Of a DNA stretch of 15,369 bases, positions 1 to 7,379 are shown in pieces. The stretch's first letter is position 1. Each line of letters starts with the position of its first letter. This DNA is from Bacillota bacterium (GTDB taxonomy: Bacteria > Bacillota > Clostridia > Christensenellales > SZUA-584), in the NCBI GenBank assembly GCA_023436525.1, contig JAEZIW010000247.1, positions 1 to 15,369 on the forward strand, given 5' to 3'. The notes beneath the pieces were generated by a model. That model saw nothing but the letters and a program-made list of their open reading frames with translations, was not told where the DNA came from and did no database searches. The position numbers and the translations under genes are program-made.

Positions 1-1074
1 TGCGCCGCCCATATCGCGCAGCATATCTTTCATGCCCGAGGTTGTCACAATTTCATTATCCGGCATCACCCACAAAGCCTCCACGCCGTCAAGGCTTTCC
101 GCAAACTTGAGGCTCTCATCGGGCGGCATCAAAAACAGCACGGTAGACAGCAAATCCGCCTGCCCCGAATCCTCAAGCACCACGGTGACCGCCTTGTAAT
201 AGTCTGCCGGCATCAGCGTTTCGGGATCAATCAAGTGATGATAATTCACACCGTTAACGGTGTAAAACCGCTCGTACACGCCGCTGGAGACGACTGAAAG
301 GTTTTTAACAAACGCGACATCCAGCAGGTTGGATTCATCTGTGGAACCGGCCAGCGGGCTGTCAGGGTCTTTTATGCCCACGCTCCATTTGTTGCGCACA
401 CCATCCTTGGGCGCGCCCACAGCGCGAATGTTACCGCCCGCGCTGATCAGCACAGAATCATACCCCTTTTCAATGAGCCTGTCGGCCGCAACCTCGGCAG
501 CATAGCCCTTTGCCACAGAGCCCACATCAAGGCTCATACGGCTGTCTGTTAAATAAACCGTAGATGCCTGCTCATCAATAATCATATCATCAATAGCCGT
601 ATGCATTGACGCGTCCCGAAGCTGATCGATGGGGGGGAGTTCGGCGACAGATGGGTCGTATTCGCCTGCCTCGCGGTAATCATGCCATATGCGCAGCACA
701 CTGCCCATGGCCACGTTCACAATGCCGTTCGTTTTGTCATACCACTCTTGAGACATTTTCAGCATGTCGATAACAGCTGAATCAACCTTAACGGGCGCGG
801 CACCCGCATTGTCGTTGATTGTCTTTACATTATTGATGCCGTCATAGTCGTGATAGATATCAAACTGCTTGTGAAGATTAAGAAATGTATCATAAACTGT
901 CTGATATATATCATCAAACTCTTCCTGCGAGCTCGCGTACGCCATCACAATCACAGAAGTATCGAAGGTATCCAGAAATTCGCCGCTGAACTTTTGGTAT
1001 TTTTGCGACGGGGCACAGCCAAAAAGCGAAAACAGTACCAAAATGCATGATATGAGCGAAAAAGTTCTTTTCAT
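1..1074 (-). CDS. apbE: ApbE/FmnB-type FAD:protein FMN transferase lipoprotein (3' end beyond window)
   Basis: This enzyme moves FMN from FAD onto a threonine (or serine) of extracytoplasmic carrier proteins, using Mg2+. I translated 358 residues from the ATG at 1074 with no stop before the left edge, so the C-terminus is missing; the length suggests only a few residues are lost. The N-terminus is a lipoprotein signal with lipobox FSLFGC (Cys20). ApbE hallmarks are in order: LDVGSVAKGYA (182-192), SAGGNIRAVG (211-220) and HHLIDPETLMPA (279-290), whose Asp283 should be a metal ligand. A ribosome site AGAGG precedes the ATG. It lies 81 bp downstream of the FMN-carrier lipoprotein gene on the same strand, which is its likely substrate, as with FmnB and PplA in Listeria. 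Family assignment is very secure; the substrate is inferred from context. Confidence 0.95.
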   Translation of the reverse strand, partial: MKRTFSLISCILVLFSLFGCAPSQKYQKFSGEFLDTFDTSVIVMAYASSQEEFDDIYQTVYDTFLNLHKQFDIYHDYDGINNVKTINDNAGAAPVKVDSAVIDMLKMSQEWYDKTNGIVNVAMGSVLRIWHDYREAGEYDPSVAELPPIDQLRDASMHTAIDDMIIDEQASTVYLTDSRMSLDVGSVAKGYAAEVAADRLIEKGYDSVLISAGGNIRAVGAPKDGVRNKWSVGIKDPDSPLAGSTDESNLLDVAFVKNLSVVSSGVYERFYTVNGVNYHHLIDPETLMPADYYKAVTVVLEDSGQADLLSTVLFLMPPDESLKFAESLDGVEALWVMPDNEIVTTSGMKDMLRDMGGA

Positions 1075-1091
1075 ACGACCTCTTAGCGCAA

Positions 1092-1126
1092 AATAATCCA
1101 TCCGGCACGAGGCCGGAGGGATTATT
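1092..1126 (-). terminator. Strong hairpin between the carrier lipoprotein and apbE, terminator or attenuator
   Basis: The + strand reads AATAATCC a TCCGGC, loop ACGAG, GCCGGA g GGATTATT: a 14-bp stem with one mismatch. Read on the minus strand, the direction of both flanking genes, it is followed by TT, giving a short ATTATTTT run. That T-run is weak, so partial termination or mRNA 3'-end protection of the upstream lipoprotein message is likelier than full termination. This would let the abundant carrier be made in excess of the enzyme ApbE. The fold is seen; the role is inferred. Confidence 0.5.
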
Positions 1127-1155
1127 CGCGGATTATTATCTAGATTTTAAACGAA

Positions 1156-2262
1156 TCAGTCAGCAGTTGCAATCGCTTTTTCCACGGCTGCAATGTAATC
1201 CTGCACCGAGATGGTCACGCTGGACGTGAGGTCTGCTTCTGTCGGAACAGCCGGGTGAGCTTCATCCTTCTGAGCGGTCTTCATCGCTTTCACTTCATCA
1301 ATGGTTTTTCCGATCATCCACTGGCCAAGCGCCGCAATCTGCTCGTACCATTCCTTGCCGATAGAAGAGGCCTTCTTCATGCCGTATTCGTCGCCAAGTT
1401 CCACTTTTGTTTTGGGCTTAGATGCTGCATCGGTAATCAGCATGCCTTTTGCGTCAAAATTCACCTTGACTTGACCGTTGTCAATCACAACCCCCACAAT
1501 TTTGTTATCCTGATCGATTGTGACTGCTGCCATAATGATATCAGCTTGTGCAACTGCGTCTGCGTCGGCTGTGGCGCCCGCAGATTTCGCGATGGATGTT
1601 ACATTGCCGATGCCGGTTTTTGTTGCGCCCGAAACGGCTGCGCCAAAATCCTTAGCGTTTGCAACGGCTTTCTGAACAGCTGCAAGGTAGCTGGTAACAT
1701 GGATGGTCACGCTGGATGTGAGGTCGGCTTCTGTGGAGACGCCTTCTTCATTCATTTGCATGCCCATCACTTCCTCGATGGTTTTGCCAACCATCCAGTC
1801 TTCGAGCGCTGCAATCTGTTCATACCATTCTTTGCCGATGCCGGAAGCCTTGGCCATGCCATAAGCATTTCCAAGCTCGACTTTTGTTTTAATTTCCTGC
1901 TTGGTATCAGATTTCAGCTGGCCCTGTGCATCAAAGTTCACCATGGGCTGAACCATGTCGATCTTCACGTTGATGATTTTTCCGTCGGCATCGAGTGTGA
2001 CAGCTGCCATCGCAGTGTCCATCTGCGCAAGCGCGTCCTTATCGGCACTGACGCTGGCTGACTTTGCAAGCGAAATATCGCTGCCAAGGCCTGTTTTAAC
2101 AGCCGTCGATGACGCTTCGCCCGGTGCCGCCGACTCATTTGCGGATGCTGGGGCAGATTCGCTCGCTGACGGTGACGCAGATGCGTTGTTGCTGGCGCCG
2201 CATCCGGCAAAAGCAGAGACGATCATCATTATAACCAAAACCAATAAAATTACCTTTTTCAT
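1156..2262 (-). CDS. pplA: Two-repeat FMN-carrier lipoprotein, PplA-like
   Basis: A surface lipoprotein that probably carries covalently bound FMN and passes electrons outward from the membrane. An ATG at 2268 sits one base after the AAGGAGGA site, whereas the ATG at 2262 is 7 bases away, so I chose 2262 (368 aa). The signal peptide ends in lipobox SAFAGC (Cys21), followed by an Ala/Ser/Pro linker to about residue 50. Two homologous repeats follow (about 55-200 and 215-368). Each has the order TGxG, AAVTxD, VNFDA, TKVELGxxYGM, SIGKEWYEQIAAL, W-M-GKTI-EV and finally EADLTSSVTI. The canonical flavinylation motif SGAT (Thr214, then Lys-Thr) lies once between the repeats. DLTSSVT (Thr186, Thr350) occurs at the end of each repeat, where SGAT sits in classical FMN-bind domains. 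Divergent from the quinone/NDH-2 operon and upstream of apbE. The family is confident; which threonines are modified is not settled. Confidence 0.87.
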   Translation of the reverse strand: MKKVILLVLVIMMIVSAFAGCGASNNASASPSASESAPASANESAAPGEASSTAVKTGLGSDISLAKSASVSADKDALAQMDTAMAAVTLDADGKIINVKIDMVQPMVNFDAQGQLKSDTKQEIKTKVELGNAYGMAKASGIGKEWYEQIAALEDWMVGKTIEEVMGMQMNEEGVSTEADLTSSVTIHVTSYLAAVQKAVANAKDFGAAVSGATKTGIGNVTSIAKSAGATADADAVAQADIIMAAVTIDQDNKIVGVVIDNGQVKVNFDAKGMLITDAASKPKTKVELGDEYGMKKASSIGKEWYEQIAALGQWMIGKTIDEVKAMKTAQKDEAHPAVPTEADLTSSVTISVQDYIAAVEKAIATAD

Positions 2263-2582
2263 TTGCATTCCTCCTTATATCATTCACCTATTATCTTAAC
2301 CAATATTGGCTTTTAGAAACCAACTCTGATAAGATAATCGAATAAATGTCTTGATTTACCGCTTGAAAATTAATAAAATAATCATCAAGCGAAAATATTA
2401 CCAAAATAGTGTGACAATATTATCACATTCTCTTAAATTAATAAAGTGGTATTAATAACCATTATGAATTGTGTTTCAAGACTGAAAAATGGTTTAGCAA
2501 TAAAATGAATTGTAATAATTAACAATAGCAAACTAAATAACGGTTTGATACTATGTTATCAATCTCGTATAAGGAAATATCG
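2263..2582. promoter_or_regulatory. AT-rich divergent control region between pplA and dmkA
   Basis: This 320-bp stretch has no credible gene and must hold the promoters of both flanking operons. It is far richer in A+T than its neighbours. I see two palindromes worth naming: an 18-bp one at 2410-2427 and a 7-bp inverted repeat CGCTTGA/TCAAGCG at 2360-2391 with an 18-nt spacer. A perfect 10-mer palindrome CCAATATTGG lies at 2300-2309. A possible extended -10, TGTAATAAT at 2511-2519, faces dmkA but lacks a good -35. I could not fix the promoter for pplA. Function is inferred from position. Confidence 0.55.
2410..2427. promoter_or_regulatory. Palindromic candidate operator TGTGA-N8-TCACA
   Basis: The sequence TGTGACAATATTATCACA is a near-perfect 18-bp palindrome (16 of 18 positions symmetric). 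It resembles CRP/FNR and Rex half-sites (TGTGA/TCACA), but the central spacing is 8 rather than 6, so none of those consensus sites fits exactly. Its place in the middle of the divergent region would let one regulator, perhaps redox-sensing, control both operons. The palindrome is seen; the regulator is unknown. Confidence 0.4.
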
Positions 2583-3512
2583 ATGAAAGCTTTTACGAAG
2601 GGCTTCTGGCAAGTGGCCGATCCGAAAATCTGGGTTGCTTCAACCATACCGATGCTGACGGGTGCGGCGATTGCCTGGACTTTCGGTCATCAGACAAAGC
2701 CGCTTAGTGTTTTATGGTTCTTATTGGCCGTTATCGGGGTGTATCTTGTGGAGATTGCCAAAAACGCGCTTAATGAGGTCATCGATTATCAATCTGGTGT
2801 CGACCCCGATGTGGACGAAGAACACGCAACGCCGTTTTCGGGCGGTAAAAAGTCGATCACGACGGGGGCGCTTGATCTGACACAATGCCTTTACATAGCG
2901 ATTGTCTGCTTTGTTGCTGCAGCGCTTATCGGCATTGCATTGGCTGTGTTTGTGGAGCCGCTGATATTCTGGCCGGGGTTTGCGGGCTTTGCGCTGGCTG
3001 TGATTTACAGCCTGCCGCCGTTTAAGCTGTGCTACAGGGGCTTTGGCGAAATCGCGGTGGGGCTTGCATTTGGCCCCGCGATTGTGATGGGGGTGTATGT
3101 GCTGATTGAAGGCCGGTTCGACTGGCTGCCGCTGCTCGCATCGCTGCCCATCGCCTTCATGATTATGAATGTGCTATGGATCAATCAGTACCCTGATTAT
3201 GAGGTGGACAAAGCGCATAATAAAAGAAACGGCGTGGTTCGCATGGGTAAGCAGAAGGGTGTCTTCGTGTATGCGGTGCTGTTTGCGCTTAGTTATCTGT
3301 CGGTCATTGCGGTTGCGGTGTATGCCAAGAATCCAATCTGGCTGCTGCCGCTGCTCACGGTGCCCATAGCCGTGAAAGCGGTTTGCAATTGCCGCCGTCA
3401 TTTTAACAGCATCGATAAACTGATTGCATCAAACGCGGCCACGGTGCAAATCTATCAGCTGTTGGGTTTATCTTTTGTCGTCAGTGCCGTTTTAGACGGT
3501 TTAGTCTTTTAA
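2583..3512 (+). CDS. dmkA: UbiA-family prenyltransferase, DHNA polyprenyltransferase (DmkA/MenA-like)
   Basis: This integral membrane enzyme is expected to join a polyprenyl diphosphate to 1,4-dihydroxy-2-naphthoate, giving demethylmenaquinone. I chose the ATG at 2583 (309 aa) because AAGGA lies 7 bases upstream; the longer reading from 2553 has no ribosome site. The two aspartate-rich UbiA motifs are clear: N64-x3-D68 within NALNEVIDYQSGVD, and N201-x3-D205-x3-D209 within NQYPDYEVDK, followed by a KRNGVVRMG loop. Several hydrophobic segments between and after these fit the usual multi-helix bundle. It is the first gene of an operon with ndh2 (16-bp gap) and dmkB, matching the dedicated demethylmenaquinone branch of the Listeria electron-transfer locus. 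General respiratory menA is the alternative, but the neighbours favour the specialised role. Confidence 0.9.
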   Translation: MKAFTKGFWQVADPKIWVASTIPMLTGAAIAWTFGHQTKPLSVLWFLLAVIGVYLVEIAKNALNEVIDYQSGVDPDVDEEHATPFSGGKKSITTGALDLTQCLYIAIVCFVAAALIGIALAVFVEPLIFWPGFAGFALAVIYSLPPFKLCYRGFGEIAVGLAFGPAIVMGVYVLIEGRFDWLPLLASLPIAFMIMNVLWINQYPDYEVDKAHNKRNGVVRMGKQKGVFVYAVLFALSYLSVIAVAVYAKNPIWLLPLLTVPIAVKAVCNCRRHFNSIDKLIASNAATVQIYQLLGLSFVVSAVLDGLVF

Positions 3513-3528
3513 TTCTTGGGAGGAAAAG

Positions 3529-5436
3529 ATGAGCAAGAAAGTTGTGATTGTGGGCGCCGGTTATGCGGGTATCGAAGCCGCCCTTAAGCTGAACAAAAAA
3601 GGGAGAAAAGATGATCTTGAAATCACGATTATCGACCGCAACCCTTACCATACGCTGCTAACGGAAATTCATGAGGTGGCGGGCAACCGCGTGGGTGAAG
3701 ATGCGGTTAAGATACCGCTGAAAGACATATTCAAAACCACGAATGTAAACCTCGTGATCGATAATATCGACGGGTACGATTTTGATTCCCGAAAAGTCAA
3801 GTCATCGTCGAATGAATACCCGTATGACTATCTGATCATATCTATCGGGTCCACACCGAATTATTTCGGGATACCGGGGCTGGAGGAGCACGGCTTTTCG
3901 CTTTGGTCGGTCGACGATGCGATACGAATCAGAGACCACATTGAACGCTGCTTCTTTGAAGCGGAAACAGAGAAGGACGCAGAGCGCCGCAAACGTCTGC
4001 TGACGTTTGTGGTCGGCGGAGCGGGGTTCACCGGCGTGGAGATGATCGGGGAACTGGCGCAATGGGTGAAAAAGCTGTGCCGCGAGCACCGTATCGACCG
4101 TAAGGAAATCCGCCTGATTATTGTGGATATGCTGCATTGTATATTGAGCAACCTCTGCGACAAGAACAGCAAGAGAGCGCATGATTATATGCACGGCAAA
4201 CACGATATCGAGGTGATTCTCAGCACAGCGATTAAGCAGGTGACACCTGAGTATGTTGATATCGGCGAAAGAAAGATTGAAACGAACACGCTTATCTGGG
4301 CCGCCGGTGTAAGATCGTCTCTGGATGTAGAAAAAACGGATTTGGACAAAGGCCACGGCCGACGGCTCGTTGTTGATGAATTCTGCCGGACAAAGCATAA
4401 AAATGTATATGCTGTGGGTGATGTGGGCGCGTTGCTTGATGAAAAAGGCAAAGCGTACCCGGCCATGGTAGAAACCGCGCTGCAAACGGGCGACGGTGCT
4501 GCGATGAATATTTTAAGCGATATACGAGGCAAAAACCCCGAGCCTGTTAAGGTAAAGCTGCACGGCGTGATGGTCAGTATCGGCAATTACTTTGCGGTAG
4601 CCGACTTGATGGGCGTGAAACCCGGGCGCTGGATATCGCTGATTATGAAATACTTGGTCAATATGCACTACCTTTATGGTATCATGGGTGTTAAAGGTAT
4701 ATGGGACTATCTGCGCGACGAAATACTGCACAGACGTCAGCACAAACGCTTTTTACAGCGCAACTACACCAAAACCGTTCAAGCCTGGTGGCTGGTGCCG
4801 CTGCGGCTGTTCCTCGGGTGGACATGGTTTTACGAGGGCTTAAAGAAGGTGCTGGAAGGCTGGTTCAGCAAGCCGATGCTCGCAAGCTTTTTGGGGTATG
4901 CATCGGGCGCGGACGCGGCATCAACCGCGACGGGTGCCGAGGCGGTTTCAGGTGCAACGGGGGCTGCGGAAGGCGCAACGGCTGTGGTTCAGAAGCTGTT
5001 GAATATAGATCTTGGGTTCCTCGGATTCTTCCTCGAAAGATCGGGTGAGGGGCAGCCGCTGGTGTTCCGTGTTCATTTTTTCCTCGTTGATTGGATATTG
5101 AACGGCTGGGTTCTCGCAACGCCGGGCTGGTCGATGTTCTTCCAAGTGCTGATCGTGATTCTTGAGATCATTGTCGGTCTTGCGATATTCTCGGGTACGT
5201 TTACGTTCCTTTCGTCCGTCGTTTCACTCGGCCTGATCGCGATGTTCATAACATCCACGGGCATGTACGATACCACCTGGTGGATGCTGTTTGCGGGTAT
5301 TGCGGTGGCGGCGGGTGCCGGCCGTGCGTTTGGTCTCGACCATTGGGTACTGCCGTATCTCGGAAAGGTGTGGGACGGCACAAAGAAAAATGGGCGTTTA
5401 ACGCTCACCTGGGGTAACAACAAAAAGATGAAATAA
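3529..5436 (+). CDS. ndh2: Type II NADH dehydrogenase with DoxX-like membrane tail (Ndh2)
   Basis: A non-proton-pumping NADH:quinone oxidoreductase. A strong site, GGGAGG, precedes the ATG. Residues 1-400 form the two-dinucleotide-fold flavoprotein: FAD GxGxxG at 9-14 (GAGYAG), the NADH-binding GGAGFTG at 163-169, and the C-terminal FAD motif NVYAVGDVGAL (292-302). Residues about 415-635 are an added membrane region with DoxX character (WLVPLRLFLGWTWFYEGLKK at 421-440, then three or four more hydrophobic segments between about 511 and 600). This bipartite layout and the length match Ndh2 of the Listeria extracellular electron transfer locus; ordinary NDH-2 enzymes are near 400-450 aa. Between the first membrane segment and the next is an Ala/Gly/Thr-rich loop (about 458-486) containing EAVSGAT (472-477), identical to the core of ApbE target sites. 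It should feed electrons into the demethylmenaquinone made by its two operon partners. Confidence 0.93.
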   Translation: MSKKVVIVGAGYAGIEAALKLNKKGRKDDLEITIIDRNPYHTLLTEIHEVAGNRVGEDAVKIPLKDIFKTTNVNLVIDNIDGYDFDSRKVKSSSNEYPYDYLIISIGSTPNYFGIPGLEEHGFSLWSVDDAIRIRDHIERCFFEAETEKDAERRKRLLTFVVGGAGFTGVEMIGELAQWVKKLCREHRIDRKEIRLIIVDMLHCILSNLCDKNSKRAHDYMHGKHDIEVILSTAIKQVTPEYVDIGERKIETNTLIWAAGVRSSLDVEKTDLDKGHGRRLVVDEFCRTKHKNVYAVGDVGALLDEKGKAYPAMVETALQTGDGAAMNILSDIRGKNPEPVKVKLHGVMVSIGNYFAVADLMGVKPGRWISLIMKYLVNMHYLYGIMGVKGIWDYLRDEILHRRQHKRFLQRNYTKTVQAWWLVPLRLFLGWTWFYEGLKKVLEGWFSKPMLASFLGYASGADAASTATGAEAVSGATGAAEGATAVVQKLLNIDLGFLGFFLERSGEGQPLVFRVHFFLVDWILNGWVLATPGWSMFFQVLIVILEIIVGLAIFSGTFTFLSSVVSLGLIAMFITSTGMYDTTWWMLFAGIAVAAGAGRAFGLDHWVLPYLGKVWDGTKKNGRLTLTWGNNKKMK

Positions 5437-5449
5437 GGGGACAAAACGC

Positions 5450-6424
5450 GTGTGGGAAAAGCTGCCCGCTTTGCAAACGGAGCTTGATCTGTTTGAGGCG
5501 CTGCTTAATGAGCAATTTGCATCAAAAAAGAATATCAATGCTTTTATAGACAGGCTGTCTCTCAGCATTATCAACAGCGGGGGCAAAAGGCTGCGCCCGG
5601 CGATGACGATAGCCGCTGCCAAGCTGGGGGAATACCGGCGAGACAAGGTTTTCAGCACGGCGCTCAGCGTGGAAATGCTGCATACCGCCACGCTGATCCA
5701 TGACGATATCATCGACAATTCGCTGATCAGACGCAACGAGCCCACTTTGTATGCCACACAAGGGGTCAGCACAGCGGTGTTCGCGGGCGACTATATCTAC
5801 GTGAAGTCGATGCAGGCGCTGGCGGCAGCCGAGTTGCCCATGAAGTATTTGCTTGAGCTTTCCAAAGCGGTTGAGGCGATATGCGTGGGAGAGGTGGAGC
5901 AGTTTCGCGGGCGCGGCAAGCTGCCGGGGATCAAGACGTATCTCTCGCGCATCAGCCGAAAAACGGCGGTGCTGTTTGCGGCATGCTGTGCGGTGGGCAG
6001 CCATATCGGCGGCCTTGACGAAAAGGATGTGAAGCAGGCAGCCAAGTTCGGCGCGTATTACGGTGTCGCGTTTCAGATTAAGGACGACCTGCTGGATATG
6101 ACCGAGCACCCGAGCCGCATCGGCAAGCCGGTCGGCAACGACCTCAAAGAAGGTGTGGTAACGCTGCCTGTGCTGCTCGCGGCCTCACAGGATGACGGCG
6201 TGAGGGAGAAGATTGAGGCGTTCTTAAACGGGCTGAAGAAGAAAGAGCCGGTGCAGAAAGATATCAAGCGCATTATCAAGCTGGTGGCCGAGGCGGACGG
6301 CATTGTTAAAACGCAGGCGATACTCGACAGGTACATCGGCAAGGCCGAAAAGAGCCTTGACAGGCTTCCTGATTCGGAGGGGCGGCAGCTGCTAAAGGAC
6401 ATTCTCGATCTGACATTTCAATAA
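5450..6424 (+). CDS. dmkB: Polyprenyl diphosphate synthase (DmkB-like)
   Basis: A trans-type prenyl chain elongating enzyme that makes the long isoprenoid tail for demethylmenaquinone from farnesyl or geranylgeranyl diphosphate and IPP, in the cytoplasm. 324 aa, a normal family length. The start is GTG, with AAGGGG 9 bases upstream, only 13 bp after ndh2 stops. The first aspartate-rich motif is DDIID at 85-89 and the second DDLLD at 212-216; GGKRLRP (44-50) binds IPP. The residue five places before the first motif is a small Ala, which in this family usually allows long products, so a C30-C40 chain is likelier than farnesyl diphosphate. It is the last gene of the operon, followed by a terminator 8 bases after its stop. 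The specific chain length cannot be read from the sequence. Confidence 0.92.
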   Translation: MWEKLPALQTELDLFEALLNEQFASKKNINAFIDRLSLSIINSGGKRLRPAMTIAAAKLGEYRRDKVFSTALSVEMLHTATLIHDDIIDNSLIRRNEPTLYATQGVSTAVFAGDYIYVKSMQALAAAELPMKYLLELSKAVEAICVGEVEQFRGRGKLPGIKTYLSRISRKTAVLFAACCAVGSHIGGLDEKDVKQAAKFGAYYGVAFQIKDDLLDMTEHPSRIGKPVGNDLKEGVVTLPVLLAASQDDGVREKIEAFLNGLKKKEPVQKDIKRIIKLVAEADGIVKTQAILDRYIGKAEKSLDRLPDSEGRQLLKDILDLTFQ

Positions 6425-6431
6425 GATTTCT

Positions 6432-6461
6432 AAGCGCTCCGAAGTGACGGGGCGCTTTTTT
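6432..6461 (+). terminator. Intrinsic terminator of the dmkA-ndh2-dmkB operon
   Basis: AAGCGCTCC pairs with GGGGCGCTT (nine pairs, one G-T) across an 8-nt loop, and runs directly into six T residues. It lies 8 bases after the dmkB stop. This is a textbook Rho-independent terminator on the + strand and it sets the right border of the electron-transfer operon. Confidence 0.9.
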
Positions 6462-6563
6462 ATACGCTAAGAATTTGAGCTAAGAGCTTATTAATACGAT
6501 GGTCTGAACCATTATTTCTGATTCTATAGATTTTAAAACCATACCGGGTCCGGCTGGATTCTA

Positions 6564-7289
6564 TCATTGGTTAGTCAATTTACTTTTCAAATCTTCCAAG
6601 CAGCGGTTGATGATCTGCCAGCCGTATTCCGCTGAAAACTCGGGCGCGCTCTGCGCGAACCACTCGCCGCCTGAGGCGCGCCAGGGCTTTACCAGCATTA
6701 AACGCTGGTGCAGCGCAGCCAGCAGCGAACACTCCACCTTGCCAGCATGGTCATACCCGAACGCCTCCTGTATCTCTCGGCTCATCACAGGCAGCACCTT
6801 AACGGTGTTCATTTTTTTCAGCACTTCTTCTAAATTGCCCGCACGCGCAAACCAGCCGCGCCCCAGCTCCTGCTCCATTATGTCAAAGAAAAGCTGCTTG
6901 GCCGCCTTCAGGCACGCGAGAGACAGCGGAAATAGCAGCTCCATATCAAACTGATGATGAATCAGAATGAAAATATTCTGCCAGCCGCCTTCTATGAACG
7001 CGCGCAGCACGCCCTTGATGTACTGCTCAAACACATCCATGCTCAGGTGAATGGTGCCAAGCTCGGGGCCTGAGGCCGCGTAGCTCGAGGGCGCATAACA
7101 AAATGTAGGCGCCAGCACGATATCGCTCTGCGCTTCCAACAGCTTCGCGATACCTTCCGTGATGATGATATCGGTGCCGCAGACGCTGTGCGGCCCATGG
7201 TATTCCAAATTTCCGAGCGGAATCACGAGCGGCAGTCCTTTATCCTGAGCCGCTTTGTGTTCGTCAGCAAACATAAACGCATATTGCAT
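6564..7289 (-). CDS. Creatininase-family amidohydrolase
   Basis: Members of this metal-dependent family hydrolyse cyclic or linear amide bonds (creatinine, formamidopyrimidine, and peptide bonds in mycofactocin-type maturation). 241 aa, the family's usual size. The ATG at 7289 has an AGGTGAT site close upstream, so I prefer it to the ATG at 7310. The N-terminal metal motif is intact: LGNLEYHGPH (25-34) then GTD (38-40), giving Glu29, His31 and Asp40. LGTIHLS (78-84) matches the family's PGTISLS. The usual NGHGGN becomes IHHQFD (110-115), keeping the metal His (112). DHAGKVECSL (180-189) matches the conserved HAGxxETS with Glu186. It lies downstream of, and in the same direction as, a molybdenum hydroxylase operon, which suggests a role on an oxidised N-heterocycle. 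The substrate is unknown. Confidence 0.83.
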   Translation of the reverse strand: MQYAFMFADEHKAAQDKGLPLVIPLGNLEYHGPHSVCGTDIIITEGIAKLLEAQSDIVLAPTFCYAPSSYAASGPELGTIHLSMDVFEQYIKGVLRAFIEGGWQNIFILIHHQFDMELLFPLSLACLKAAKQLFFDIMEQELGRGWFARAGNLEEVLKKMNTVKVLPVMSREIQEAFGYDHAGKVECSLLAALHQRLMLVKPWRASGGEWFAQSAPEFSAEYGWQIINRCLEDLKSKLTNQ

Positions 7290-7379
7290 AGCTATCACCT
7301 CGTTTATCAATCATTGCCCGGCATCAGCATTTTAAACATCGCTTAGATATAGCGCTGTCTGGCTGTCGAAAATTTTGTT

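Noticed and set aside
1255..2061. Long + strand open frame opposite the carrier lipoprotein gene
   Set aside because: It is the antisense shadow of a repeat-containing gene; its Cys/His-rich translation has no domain logic and no ribosome site.
2545..2573. TTGATA-17-TATAAG promoter-like pair just before dmkA
   Set aside because: The -10 would overlap the AAGGA ribosome site of the ATG at 2583, leaving almost no leader; it fits only a leaderless start, for which there is no other sign.
3802..4485. 227-codon minus-strand open frame inside ndh2
   Set aside because: It lies wholly opposite the conserved flavoprotein domain; translation shows no recognisable fold.
7322..7336. 15-mer CATCAGCATTTTAAA repeated at 11937-11951
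   Set aside because: AT-rich, single pair, no flanking similarity; compatible with chance in 15 kb.
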